This document shows, piece by piece, positions 1 through 8,825 of a stretch of 64,000 nt of DNA. The stretch is taken from NCBI RefSeq assembly GCF_947331465.1, contig NZ_CAMZOK010000001.1, forward strand, positions 1,426,001-1,490,000. Direction: 5' to 3'. The stretch comes from Shimia sp. Alg240-R146. Lineage in GTDB: Bacteria > Pseudomonadota > Alphaproteobacteria > Rhodobacterales > Rhodobacteraceae. The position numbers and the translations under genes are program-made. The first letter of the stretch is position 1. The number at the start of each line of letters is the position of its first letter. A model generated the notes under the pieces. That model was given only the letters and a program-made list of their open reading frames with translations, made no database searches and was not told where the DNA came from.

Positions 1-1
1 C

Positions 2-340
2 CCGAGTTGGCGGTTGCGCGATGCCAAACTCGGCGACGATTCCATCTCGCAAGCTGTAAGGGCGAACTTCCATTCAGATCGGTCTGGCGACATCTACATT
101 GTATTTGAGCCGCATTGGTTCATTGCAGATTTTGATGGTCTGACCGTGGCCAGCGCGCATGGCTCTCCGTGGGCGTATGACTCCCATGTTCCGATCATCG
201 TCGCAGGCCCGGGCATCACACAGGCTCGCGTTTCGCGGCGGGTGGAAACCGTGGATGTGGCCGCCACCATTGCGACTTATCTTGGTACAAAACTGCCCTC
301 CGGCGCCTTTGGTGCGCCGCTGGTCGAAGTCTTTCCCTAA
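2..340 (+). CDS. Alkaline phosphatase superfamily hydrolase, C-terminal part (partial)
   Basis: Open frame running in from before the window and ending at 340; the visible 112 or so residues are the C-terminal end of a phosphodiesterase/alkaline-phosphatase/sulfatase-fold enzyme. The signature is HGSPWAYDSHVPIIVAGPGI, where the HGSP and DSH histidines match the late metal-binding segment of this superfamily. The family hydrolyses phosphate or related esters with two metal ions, usually in the periplasm; signal peptide and nucleophile lie outside the window, so substrate cannot be judged. It ends 26 bp before the MoxR gene on the same strand and may be the first visible gene of that operon. 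Family call is good, specific enzyme unknown. Confidence 0.75.
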   Translation, partial: PSWRLRDAKLGDDSISQAVRANFHSDRSGDIYIVFEPHWFIADFDGLTVASAHGSPWAYDSHVPIIVAGPGITQARVSRRVETVDVAATIATYLGTKLPSGAFGAPLVEVFP

Positions 341-366
341 ATCCGCACGACAGCAGGAGTAAGCGC

Positions 367-1344
367 ATGTCCCCCCTTGATCAGATCGCAGCCCTGCGTA
401 CGCGTATGGGCGAAAGCATTATTGGCCAACGCGACGTGATCGAGCGGTTGATTATTGGATTGCTGGCAAATGGCAACTTGTTGATTGAAGGTTTGCCCGG
501 GCTCGCAAAAACGCGCGCGGTCAAGGCTTTGTCCACCAACCTTGAGGCCGAATTTTCCCGCATCCAGTTTACGCCTGATATGCTGCCCGCTGATGTGACC
601 GGCACCGAGGTGTATCACCAAACGTCGGAAGGCGCCGAGTTCCGCTTTGAGGCCGGACCGATATTTGCCAACGTTGTTTTGGCGGATGAGATCAACCGCG
701 CCCCTGCGAAAGTGCAGGCCGCCCTTTTGGAAGCGATGGAAGAGCGGCAGGTCACGGTTGCGGGAACGACTCACAAAATGCCCCCGCTTTTTATCGTGAT
801 GGCGACACAAAACCCGATTGAGCAGGAAGGCACATATCCATTGCCCGAAGCGCAGATGGACCGCTTCCTGATGCATGTCCAGGTGCTTTACCCGTCCGTT
901 GAGGACGAGGTGGAGGTGATCCGGCTGGTGCGGCGCGAAGAGCAACAGACGCATGACAAAAGTGGAGCAACGGCACCCGAAGCGATTGCGCAGGACATCG
1001 TGTTTGCAGCACGGGCCGAGATCGGCAAAACCCACGTATCGGACGCGATGGATCGGTATATGGCCGATCTGGTGCAAGCAACGCGCACGCCGGCCGCGCT
1101 GTCGGAAGATCTTGCACGGTGGATCGATGTGGGTGCCAGCCCGCGGGCGTCGTTGGCCTTGGACAAATGTGCGCGGGCGCATGCGTGGTTGCAAAGCCGG
1201 GATTATGTCGATCCGGTGGATGTGCGCGCCATTTTGCATGATGTATTCCGGCACCGTTTGACCTTGTCGTTTGAGGCACAAGGCGACGGTGTGTCAGCCG
1301 ATCAGGTGATCGACGAGATCGCGGCGCAAGTCGCTTTGCCCTGA
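367..1344 (+). CDS. MoxR-family AAA+ ATPase
   Basis: 325-residue MoxR ATPase. The Walker A loop is EGLPGLAKT at residues 41-49 (the degenerate form typical of MoxR proteins), Walker B is VVLADEIN at about 103-110, followed by sensor segments around ATQNPIEQEGTYPLPEAQ and an arginine-rich lid. MoxR proteins work as chaperone-like ATPases together with VWA proteins, helping cofactor insertion or assembly of periplasmic or membrane complexes (methanol dehydrogenase is the classic client). The start has a good ribosome site (GGAG) 9 bases upstream. It opens a tight run with DUF58, DUF4381, two VWA genes and BatD, so it is the motor of that system. The client here is not shown by sequence; the octaheme cytochrome and the upstream phosphatase-fold enzyme are candidates. 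Confidence 0.93.
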   Translation: MSPLDQIAALRTRMGESIIGQRDVIERLIIGLLANGNLLIEGLPGLAKTRAVKALSTNLEAEFSRIQFTPDMLPADVTGTEVYHQTSEGAEFRFEAGPIFANVVLADEINRAPAKVQAALLEAMEERQVTVAGTTHKMPPLFIVMATQNPIEQEGTYPLPEAQMDRFLMHVQVLYPSVEDEVEVIRLVRREEQQTHDKSGATAPEAIAQDIVFAARAEIGKTHVSDAMDRYMADLVQATRTPAALSEDLARWIDVGASPRASLALDKCARAHAWLQSRDYVDPVDVRAILHDVFRHRLTLSFEAQGDGVSADQVIDEIAAQVALP

Positions 1345-1353
1345 GGCGAACGC

Positions 1354-2298
1354 ATGGCCGAAAAAACACGAGATTTTGATCCAAGGATACACGCCGATCA
1401 CGCCCACCTGCGACGGCTGTCAGGCGCCGCGCGGGGCTTGTCTTTGCTGCCGCGCCAACCGGTGCGGTCTGTTTTGAACGGGCGGCATACATCGCGGTTG
1501 CGGGGGCGGGGACTGAATTTCGAAGAGCTGCGGAATTACCAAATCGGGGATGATACGCGCACCATCGACTGGAAAGTCACAGCGCGTACAGGCAGCCCTT
1601 ATGTGCGGGTTTATACCGAAGAACGGGATCGGCCGGCCTTGTTGGTGGTTGATCAGCGGATGAGCATGTTTTTTGGCAGCCAACACACGATGAAATCGGT
1701 GACTGCCGCAGAGGCTGCGAGCTTGGCTGCATTTCGTATTCGGGCACAGGGTGACCGGGTTGGCGGCATCGTGTTTTCTGATGAATCCGTCGCAGAGTTA
1801 CGGCCCAAAGCGTCCGACATGGCGTTGAGCCGGGTTGTGTCTGCTATTGCCGATGCCAACTGTGCGCTGCGGGCGGACCGGATTGTGGCGCAGTCCATGC
1901 CGCTTAATCGCCCGCTGGAAGCGGCCGCGAGGATTGCCACAACCGGCAATCTTATCTTGGTGTTCTCTGACTTTGCCGAAGCGGACGGCAAAACCGAAAG
2001 CCTGGTGCGGCGCATGGCGGCGCACAACGATGTGATGCTGTTTCCTGTGACGGACCCCACAGAAAGCCGTTTGCCGGATGACCTTCGCATGGTGGTTTCG
2101 GACGGGCAGTTGCAGGCGGATTTGAACCTTCGCGAGGGCGAGAGTGCGGCCCGTCTTGGATCGTTCACGCGTGGGAGGGTGGCCCAATCTATCGGGTGGG
2201 CCGGCAAATATCGCATTCCGGTTCTGCCGCTGACCACGTCTCGCGACACGGTGCCGCAAATGCGGGAGCTGTGGGGGCTTAGAGGTGGTGGGCGCTGA
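1354..2298 (+). CDS. DUF58 domain protein (MoxR/Bat operon)
   Basis: 314 residues. The central block RGRGLNFEELRNYQIGDD followed by IDWKVTARTG is the hallmark of DUF58 proteins, which carry a degenerate VWA-like fold and almost always sit next to a MoxR ATPase. No membrane segment is evident, so it is probably cytoplasmic and links the ATPase to the membrane VWA partners. It starts 9 bases after moxR and its TGA overlaps the next ATG by one base (TGATG), which points to translational coupling. Exact biochemical role is unknown in the family. Confidence 0.9.
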   Translation: MAEKTRDFDPRIHADHAHLRRLSGAARGLSLLPRQPVRSVLNGRHTSRLRGRGLNFEELRNYQIGDDTRTIDWKVTARTGSPYVRVYTEERDRPALLVVDQRMSMFFGSQHTMKSVTAAEAASLAAFRIRAQGDRVGGIVFSDESVAELRPKASDMALSRVVSAIADANCALRADRIVAQSMPLNRPLEAAARIATTGNLILVFSDFAEADGKTESLVRRMAAHNDVMLFPVTDPTESRLPDDLRMVVSDGQLQADLNLREGESAARLGSFTRGRVAQSIGWAGKYRIPVLPLTTSRDTVPQMRELWGLRGGGR

Positions 2299-2780
2299 TG
2301 GCGGATACCCCTGACACCGATGGGCTTGGCCTTGTTGATATGCTGGACCTGCTCAAGCCGGTTCCGGAGCCCGAGGCGATTTCGATGATGCCGCAAACGC
2401 AGGGATGGATCTGGTTGGCGGTTGCGGTCGTGATCGTTTTGATCTGGGGCTGTGTGATTTTGGTTCGGCGTCGACACGCGTCTGCCTATCGCCGCGAAGC
2501 GCTTGCAGAATTGCGCTCCGCCGCGGCAGATCCTGTGAAGATGGCGAGCATCGTGCGCCGTGCGGCGTTGGTGGCTTTCCCGCGCCGGCAGGTTGCGGCT
2601 TTGGTGGGGCAGGATTGGGTGCGGTTTCTCAATGGCAGCTGCCCCGACGCGCCTTTCACGGGCAGCGCAGCGGAGGCATTTGTTGCGGCGCCTTATCAGC
2701 AAAACCCGCGCGCAAACCCCGAATTGGAGGGACAATGCCGTGTATGGCTGAGGACGCATAAAGCAGGGGCGGTGAAATGA
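2298..2780 (+). CDS. DUF4381 membrane protein
   Basis: 160 residues with one clear transmembrane segment at about residues 36-56 (WIWLAVAVVIVLIWGCVILV) followed by a basic cytoplasmic stretch and a helical domain ending in WLRTHKAG. This matches the DUF4381 proteins that sit between DUF58 and VWA genes in MoxR operons. It overlaps the preceding gene by one base and the following VWA gene by four (ATGA), so the three are translated as a unit. Function within the complex is unknown; single-pass anchoring is the obvious inference. Confidence 0.85.
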   Translation: MADTPDTDGLGLVDMLDLLKPVPEPEAISMMPQTQGWIWLAVAVVIVLIWGCVILVRRRHASAYRREALAELRSAAADPVKMASIVRRAALVAFPRRQVAALVGQDWVRFLNGSCPDAPFTGSAAEAFVAAPYQQNPRANPELEGQCRVWLRTHKAGAVK

Positions 2781-3763
2781 CTTATGCGCTGGCCTTTCCT
2801 TGGGCTTTTTTACTTTTGCCATTGCCGTGGTTGGTGTGGAAATTTGCGCCGCCACATCGCGAACAAAGCAAAGCCATTCGCATCCCGTTTTTTCGGCAAG
2901 TGACCGAGGCAGCAGGCGTCGAGGCCAAGGCGGGGGCTGCGGTTTTGGCGCGGCGGCGGGTGCAAATTGTGGTGGCGGTGCTGGCTTGGGGGCTGCTCGT
3001 GCTGGGATTGGCACGGCCTGAACAATTGGGCCAACTGACCACGATTGAAAAGGCTGCACGGGATCTGGTGGTAGCGGTTGATATCTCCGGATCGATGGAC
3101 GCGCACGACATGAAAAGCGACGACGGGAGCCCGCAACAACGCCTTGAGGTTGTCAAAGACGTGGTGGGAGAATTTATTGAGGCGCGCGCCGGCGACCGTG
3201 TGGCGCTGATTGTGTTTGGCACCCGCGCTTTTGTGCAAACGCCCTTCACCGAAGACCTTGCGGTGGTGCGCGATCTGCTTGACGCAACGACGGTCGGCAT
3301 GGCGGGTCCGGACACGGCAATTGGCGATGCCATTGGCCTTGCGATCCGTACTTTTGAAGCGTCCGAAGTGGAGCAGAGGCTCATGGTTTTGCTGTCTGAT
3401 GGGGCTGATACATCGAGCCGCATGTCGCCGGTGAACGCGGCCGAAATCGCCGCAGACAGAGGCGTGCGCCTGTTTACGGTTGGGGTTGGTGATCCAAAAG
3501 GTCGTGGAGATGATCGGGTTGACTTGCAGGCATTGGACGACATCGCGCAGCGCACCGGCGGGGCGTTTTACTATGCCACCGGCAAGGAAGGTCTGCGGGA
3601 TATCTATGACGAGATAGAACGGTTAAATCCGCGTGTCACGGAGACGCTGAGCTTTCAACCCAAGCGCCCGCTTGCGTGGATTGCGTTTGGCAGCGCGGCG
3701 GCCTTGGCGGTGTTGACGTTGTTGGGTTTGCTCGGGGTGGGATTTCGGAGGGCCAAAGCATGA
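2777..3763 (+). CDS. VWA domain membrane protein, BatA type
   Basis: 328 residues. Two N-terminal membrane segments (about 5-21 and 62-80), a VWA domain whose metal-ion-dependent adhesion site is intact (DISGS, D102-S106), and a C-terminal membrane segment (about 303-322). This is the BatA layout: the VWA domain lies on one face of the membrane between anchors and binds partners through a divalent metal. Start overlaps DUF4381 by four bases; stop overlaps the next gene's ATG. Together with the next protein it forms the VWA pair of the MoxR/Bat system. Confidence 0.9.
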   Translation: MTYALAFPWAFLLLPLPWLVWKFAPPHREQSKAIRIPFFRQVTEAAGVEAKAGAAVLARRRVQIVVAVLAWGLLVLGLARPEQLGQLTTIEKAARDLVVAVDISGSMDAHDMKSDDGSPQQRLEVVKDVVGEFIEARAGDRVALIVFGTRAFVQTPFTEDLAVVRDLLDATTVGMAGPDTAIGDAIGLAIRTFEASEVEQRLMVLLSDGADTSSRMSPVNAAEIAADRGVRLFTVGVGDPKGRGDDRVDLQALDDIAQRTGGAFYYATGKEGLRDIYDEIERLNPRVTETLSFQPKRPLAWIAFGSAAALAVLTLLGLLGVGFRRAKA

Positions 3764-5304
3764 TGGATGTGTTTTGGGACGCTGTGAGCGCGTTTCGGTT
3801 TCTGCGTCCGGCGGTTTTGGCGATGCTGCTGCCAATCGGTTTGCTTTGGTGGGGCATTCGGCGACGAATGGTGCGACCTGAGCAAGCGACACAGGGCATG
3901 GCACCACATCTGGCGCGCGCCCTGACAGTTGGCGAAGGTGCAAGCCAGCGTATTGTGCCGATTGACGGCGTTGCGATGTGCCTGATCCTACTTAGCCTTG
4001 CTGCGGCGGGGCCGTCGTGGAGTCGTGTGCCCAATCCGTTGCTGGCACAAACCGCGCCGTTGGTTGTCGCGCTGGAAGTCAGCCGGTCGATGGAGGCGCC
4101 GGATTTGCCACCCAGTCGGCTTGAGCGGGCGAAATTCAAAATCCTTGACCTTGTGCAAGCGCGCGCAGGGGCGCGAACGGGGTTGATTGCCTATGGTGGA
4201 ACAGCCCATCAGGTGGCGCCGCTCACCGAAGATCCGAATGTGTTGCGTGTGATGTTGGAGGCTTTGTCGCCCGCGGTCATGCCGACGCCGGGGGAAAACG
4301 CGACCGACGCGCTTGCGCTGGCAAAAGCCGCTTTGGAAAGCAACCAGACGCCCGGCGCGATCTTGTTTGTGCTGGACGATTTGAGCGCGACGGATGCCCC
4401 AGCTTTCGCCGCAGAGATGGAGGCCGATGGCGTGCCGGTGATCTTTTTGGTGGCAGCACCAAAAGGCGAGGCGATCGGTGCTTTGGAACGGCTACCCGGC
4501 GCCACGATCGTACCACTGAGCGCGGATGACGCGGATGTCAAAGCCATAGAGCGGGCGACGGCTTCGGCATATCGGGCTGCGCTTTTAGGAGACGAGCGTC
4601 TGGAGTGGGATGATCGGGGCTGGGTTTTCGGCTGGTTGGCGATGCCGCTGTTGCTGATTTGGTTTCGGCGCGGATGGACGATGCGCTGGGCGGTTTATGT
4701 TTTGCTGTTGGGGGGGGGCATAGCGCCGTCACCGGTGCGGGCAGATGTGCTGGATTGGTTTTTCACGCCGGACCAGCGCGGCATGATGGCCTTTCGCGAT
4801 AAGAACTATACCGACGCGGCGGAGTTGTTTCAAAACCCGATGTGGCGTGGCTATGCGCTCTTCAAATCGGGCAATTATGAAGAGGCCGCCGAGCATTATG
4901 CCCGCATCGACACGCCAGAGGCCGCATTTGCCGAGGGCATGGCGCGCCTTAGAAACCGCCAATACAGGCCTGCGATTGCAGCCTATGAGAAGGCTTTGAC
5001 ATTGCGTCCGGATTTCGCTGAGGCCGAATGGAACCTGCAGGTCAGTCGCGCAATTCTGGAATATGTGGAAGCGACGCGTGAAGCAGGCGACACCGGCGAA
5101 GAAGCAGGCATCGGTGCGGATGACGTTGTGTTTGACAATGAAGCCAAACGTGGGGCGCAGACGGACTCGGATTTTTCCGAACAGGAAGATGCGCCGGCGC
5201 CGATGCAGACTGCCGAGCAGTGGATGCGGTCGGTGGACACCGATATGGGGGATTTTCTGCGCACCCGATTTGTGCAGGAGAATGCCGCGAGGGATCAGCC
5301 ATGA
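3760..5304 (+). CDS. VWA/TPR membrane protein, BatB-BatC type
   Basis: 514 residues from the ATG at 3760, chosen because GGAGGG lies just upstream and it overlaps the previous stop (ATGA). Order: N-terminal membrane helix, VWA domain, further membrane helices at about 290-330, then tetratricopeptide-like repeats (around residues 345-430, for example GNYEEAAEHYARID and RPAIAAYEKALTLRPDFAEAEWNL), and an acidic tail. This is a fusion of BatB and BatC functions. The MIDAS motif reads EVSRS instead of DxSxS, so the first metal ligand is glutamate; metal binding may be altered. Partner of the BatA-type protein and BatD. Confidence 0.88.
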   Translation: MMDVFWDAVSAFRFLRPAVLAMLLPIGLLWWGIRRRMVRPEQATQGMAPHLARALTVGEGASQRIVPIDGVAMCLILLSLAAAGPSWSRVPNPLLAQTAPLVVALEVSRSMEAPDLPPSRLERAKFKILDLVQARAGARTGLIAYGGTAHQVAPLTEDPNVLRVMLEALSPAVMPTPGENATDALALAKAALESNQTPGAILFVLDDLSATDAPAFAAEMEADGVPVIFLVAAPKGEAIGALERLPGATIVPLSADDADVKAIERATASAYRAALLGDERLEWDDRGWVFGWLAMPLLLIWFRRGWTMRWAVYVLLLGGGIAPSPVRADVLDWFFTPDQRGMMAFRDKNYTDAAELFQNPMWRGYALFKSGNYEEAAEHYARIDTPEAAFAEGMARLRNRQYRPAIAAYEKALTLRPDFAEAEWNLQVSRAILEYVEATREAGDTGEEAGIGADDVVFDNEAKRGAQTDSDFSEQEDAPAPMQTAEQWMRSVDTDMGDFLRTRFVQENAARDQP

Positions 5305-6551
5305 TCCGCGTGTTGTTAGCCCTGTTGATGTTCGGATTCGCCGGCGAAATCCACGCGCAGGACACGTCTCAGCCGCCGGTGATCGTGCGTTCGGTGTTGC
5401 CCGAGGAAACGCCGGTTGTGGGTCAGGCGATACTTCTGAGAGTGACGGTTTTGGTGCCCACATGGCTGCCGCAGCCGCCGCAATTCCCGTCACTCGAAAC
5501 TCCGAACCTGATTGTGCGCTTGCCATCGCGCGCCACCAATCCGGTCAGTGAAACCATTGAGGGAGAAACCTGGTCGGGTGTCAGCCGCGCCTATCGCCTC
5601 TATCCTATGGTGCCTGGCAGGTTTTCGGTTGCCCAGAAGACAGTGAGCGTGACCTATGCCGACCCCAAAACACGCGCGCCGGTCTCAATAGACGTGCCGT
5701 TAGAGCCAATTGCCTTCGAGGCAACGGTCCCAAAAGGCGCCGAAGCGTTGGACCCCCTGATCGTCGCGCAAGGGCTCACGTTAACGCAAGATTTTGAGGG
5801 CACCGACGGGGTGCTCAGTCAAGGCGATGCCGTCACGCGCAAGGTCACAGCCAAGATCACAGGAAGCTCAGCCCTTTTCTTGCCCCCGCTGATTGCGCCG
5901 ATTGCGGGGGACGCAGCGCGCGCTTATTCCAAAGAACCCGCGGTGTCGGAAAGTGAAGATCGGGGCGTGCTGTCCGGCACACGAACCGAGACCACCAGCT
6001 ATGTCGCGCAATTCGGTGGCGTGCTGGAACTCGCCCCGATCGCAGTGCAGTGGTTCAGCACCGAGACGAACAAGGTCGAAACGACGCAACTGGAGGGCGC
6101 AACGGTCAAAATCGATGCGCCCACAGCGCCACTGGAGCCGGTGATCAGCCGACGGCAAATTGTAGCGGTTGTGATCGTGTTGGCCATTTTGGCGGCGACG
6201 CTGCGCATTCTGCAGCGGTTTGTTGCGCCGCCCGTGATTGCGGGGATGCGGCGCCGTCGGGATCGTCGGCTCAGCAGTGAAGCCTATGCCAGCTCATTGG
6301 TATCCAAGGCGATCCGCGCCCATGATCTTTCACGGGTTTATCGCGCATTGCCGCTTTGGGAGACACGCTGCCCCGGTCAATCCGGACACGGCTTGAAAAT
6401 CGCCTTGGCGGCGGTTGGGAAGGGACTTTATGGCAATGAAGCAGGCGACACCCGCGCATGGCGCGCACTGTCCGAAGCCTTCGATGCAGACCGCAACAGG
6501 CGACTGGCGCGGTCGCGACCTGGCGCTTTGCCACCGCTTAATCCGACTTAG
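5301..6551 (+). CDS. BatD family protein
   Basis: 416 residues from the ATG at 5301, which overlaps the end of the previous gene by four bases. A signal peptide (MIRVLLALLMFGFAGEIHA) is followed by a large periplasmic region of beta-sandwich type (QPPVIVRSVLPEETPVVGQAILLRV at its start), one membrane segment at about 286-305 (IVAVVIVLAILAATLRIL) and a cytoplasmic tail rich in arginine. This is the BatD/oxygen-tolerance family arrangement. It is the last gene of the coupled MoxR run; a 158-base gap follows before the cytochrome gene, in which I see no clear terminator. Confidence 0.87.
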   Translation: MIRVLLALLMFGFAGEIHAQDTSQPPVIVRSVLPEETPVVGQAILLRVTVLVPTWLPQPPQFPSLETPNLIVRLPSRATNPVSETIEGETWSGVSRAYRLYPMVPGRFSVAQKTVSVTYADPKTRAPVSIDVPLEPIAFEATVPKGAEALDPLIVAQGLTLTQDFEGTDGVLSQGDAVTRKVTAKITGSSALFLPPLIAPIAGDAARAYSKEPAVSESEDRGVLSGTRTETTSYVAQFGGVLELAPIAVQWFSTETNKVETTQLEGATVKIDAPTAPLEPVISRRQIVAVVIVLAILAATLRILQRFVAPPVIAGMRRRRDRRLSSEAYASSLVSKAIRAHDLSRVYRALPLWETRCPGQSGHGLKIALAAVGKGLYGNEAGDTRAWRALSEAFDADRNRRLARSRPGALPPLNPT

Positions 6552-6709
6552 CCGCATGCAACGCCAGAAAAGTTTCTCACTTTGTTTGCCAATGCGAGCT
6601 TTGCGTCCCTTTCATGCTAACGCATAGTTTGCGAGTGATTGAATTGACCTCCCGCGACGCCAAACAGGCGATGCTCAAAGCCACATGTCGGTGGCCAAAA
6701 AGGAACACT

Positions 6710-8668
6710 ATGGTTTTCAGGCGTTGTAACAGCGTGTTTCTTTGGATCTTTGCCTTATGCGTTGGTGTGGTTTTTGGATCGGGCGGGCCCGTAGTCGCGC
6801 AACAATTGAACGGCGAGACGCCAGCTTATCTCGGGTCCAAAGCCTGTGCGGACTGCCACACGGAGGCTTACTCGGCATGGCAAGACTCACACCATGCAAA
6901 TGCTTGGCGGCTTCCGGGACCTGACACTTTGGTGGGCGCTTTCAAAGGCGAGACGTTTTCCGACAACGGTATGCAAGCGACCTTTGCCAGAAATGCAGAT
7001 GGCTTGGCTGTTACCGTGCAGGAAAGTGATGGTAGCACCACCATTTACAGGGTGCATTCTGTCGGTGGCGTGCATCCGTTGGAACACCTGATACTAGAGA
7101 CCGGCGATGGCTTTTTGCAGAGTTTTGATATTGTCTGGGACGTGGAGCAGCGGCGTTGGTACCATCTTTACCCGGATCAGGATTTGCCGCCTGTTGATGG
7201 GTTTCACTGGTCGGGCGCGTACAAAAACTGGAACGCACGTTGCGCGGAATGCCACGCCACGGGATTTGAAAAAAACTACGACTTCGGAAACCGCAGCTAC
7301 GCCTCAACACAAGTTGAAATCGGTGTGGGGTGCGAGGCCTGTCACGGCCCTGGATCGGCCCATGTGGCCATTGCCGAGACGCTCGCAGCTGACGCGTCAA
7401 TGAGCGGACCGGAGTTCTGGGGATTTGCCGAAGTGTTGTCCAATCCGCAAGGTCAGATGGCGCAATGCGCGGGATGTCACGCGCGGCGCGAAGCTTTTGG
7501 CAACGGCAACCCAGTACCGGGCGTAGCTTTTGCAGACAGCTATAATCTCGCGATGTTGCGCCCGGGGCTTTACCACGCGGATGGGCAAATCCTCGACGAG
7601 GTCTACGTCTACGGGTCGTTTTTGCAGTCAAAAATGCACCAAAAGGGCGTAACTTGCGCCAATTGCCATACACCGCACGCCGCGACGACGGTTGCTGACG
7701 ACAATGCGGTTTGCACGCAATGTCACTCCGAAGCGGGCAATCCGGATTTCCCAAGCCTGCCCTTGGCCGAGTATGACAGCGAGGCGCACACCCATCATCC
7801 ACAAGACAGCGATGCCGCGAAGTGCGTGAATTGCCATATGACGGATCAGGTCTATATGGGCATCGATGCTCGACGCGATCATAGCTTTCGCGTGCCGCGT
7901 CCGGATCTAAGCGACGTGCTTGAGACGCCAAATGCCTGCACAACCTGCCACACCGACCAAGCCGCCGCATGGGCCGCAGACAAGATCAAAGCATGGTTCC
8001 CTGACGGACAATGGCAGCAGCCTCATTATGGCGAGGTTCTTGCCAAAGGGCGGCGAAGCCCGACGTCGGCCGCGCCCGAATTGTTGGGGTTGGCCCAAGA
8101 TTTTGCACAGCCTGACATCGTGCGTGCGACCGCGCTGTGGCTCCTGCGCGACGGGGCCATCAGCCTTGACGTCTCCGACTTAGGTGCCTTCATGGATGAT
8201 GCGGATTCACAAGTGCGCGTCGCAGCTATTTCGGCATTGCGCCAACGCGCGTCGGTGATCTCGGAGCCCTATTTGATCCGCGGATTGAACGACAACACCC
8301 GCGCTGTTCGGATTGCGGCCGCGCGCGCGATCCTAAGCCAGCAGCCAGGGCGTATGTCTGACGGCATTCGCGCACAGGTCGGCAAGGCCTATGCGGAGTT
8401 GGGCAGCGTTTTGCGGCATCAAATGGATTTCGCAGAGACCCACCTGCAAGTCGGCGGGTTTTCGATGGTCGCGGGCAACGTTCCGGCGGCAATTTCCGCA
8501 TTGAGCGAGGCGGTGCGCATTAACCCGCAAAATCCGCAAGCCTGGCACAGCCTTGTTCGAATGGTGGCGCAGACAGAAGGTCTGGAGGCCGCGCGAGAGC
8601 TTATGCGACAAGCGCTGTCGTTCAATCCAAACGACATCAGCTTGTTGTCTTTGGCGGCTGAATTTTAG
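6710..8668 (+). CDS. Secreted octaheme c-type cytochrome with HEAT and TPR repeats
   Basis: 652 residues from the ATG at 6710 (AAGGA upstream; the first residues form a signal peptide ending near VVAQQ). Eight CxxCH heme motifs are visible: CADCH (46-50), CAECH, CEACH, CAGCH, CANCH, CTQCH, CVNCH and CTTCH, all in the first two thirds. Then come HEAT-like repeats (VRVAAISALRQRA, VRIAAARAIL) and a TPR-like end (AAISALSEAVRINPQNPQAW). It is a periplasmic electron-transfer or redox enzyme related to the cytochrome c554-like multiheme group; an enzyme of nitrogen or sulfur oxide chemistry is possible but unproven. It follows the MoxR/Bat genes on the same strand, so it may be their client. Confidence 0.85.
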   Translation: MVFRRCNSVFLWIFALCVGVVFGSGGPVVAQQLNGETPAYLGSKACADCHTEAYSAWQDSHHANAWRLPGPDTLVGAFKGETFSDNGMQATFARNADGLAVTVQESDGSTTIYRVHSVGGVHPLEHLILETGDGFLQSFDIVWDVEQRRWYHLYPDQDLPPVDGFHWSGAYKNWNARCAECHATGFEKNYDFGNRSYASTQVEIGVGCEACHGPGSAHVAIAETLAADASMSGPEFWGFAEVLSNPQGQMAQCAGCHARREAFGNGNPVPGVAFADSYNLAMLRPGLYHADGQILDEVYVYGSFLQSKMHQKGVTCANCHTPHAATTVADDNAVCTQCHSEAGNPDFPSLPLAEYDSEAHTHHPQDSDAAKCVNCHMTDQVYMGIDARRDHSFRVPRPDLSDVLETPNACTTCHTDQAAAWAADKIKAWFPDGQWQQPHYGEVLAKGRRSPTSAAPELLGLAQDFAQPDIVRATALWLLRDGAISLDVSDLGAFMDDADSQVRVAAISALRQRASVISEPYLIRGLNDNTRAVRIAAARAILSQQPGRMSDGIRAQVGKAYAELGSVLRHQMDFAETHLQVGGFSMVAGNVPAAISALSEAVRINPQNPQAWHSLVRMVAQTEGLEAARELMRQALSFNPNDISLLSLAAEF

Positions 8669-8825
8669 CGGGGCAGGCTTTTTTTGAAACGCTGGACCTG
8701 ACAAAATGACGGCCTGCGTGTGACGTGGGAATTTGGCGGCGGGATTTTGCAGGACTTAGCCCTAGGCAAAAAGGGCGCGTAAGCGGTGATTGAATAATGC
8801 AATCCGCTGCTGCATTGTCCGCGCT

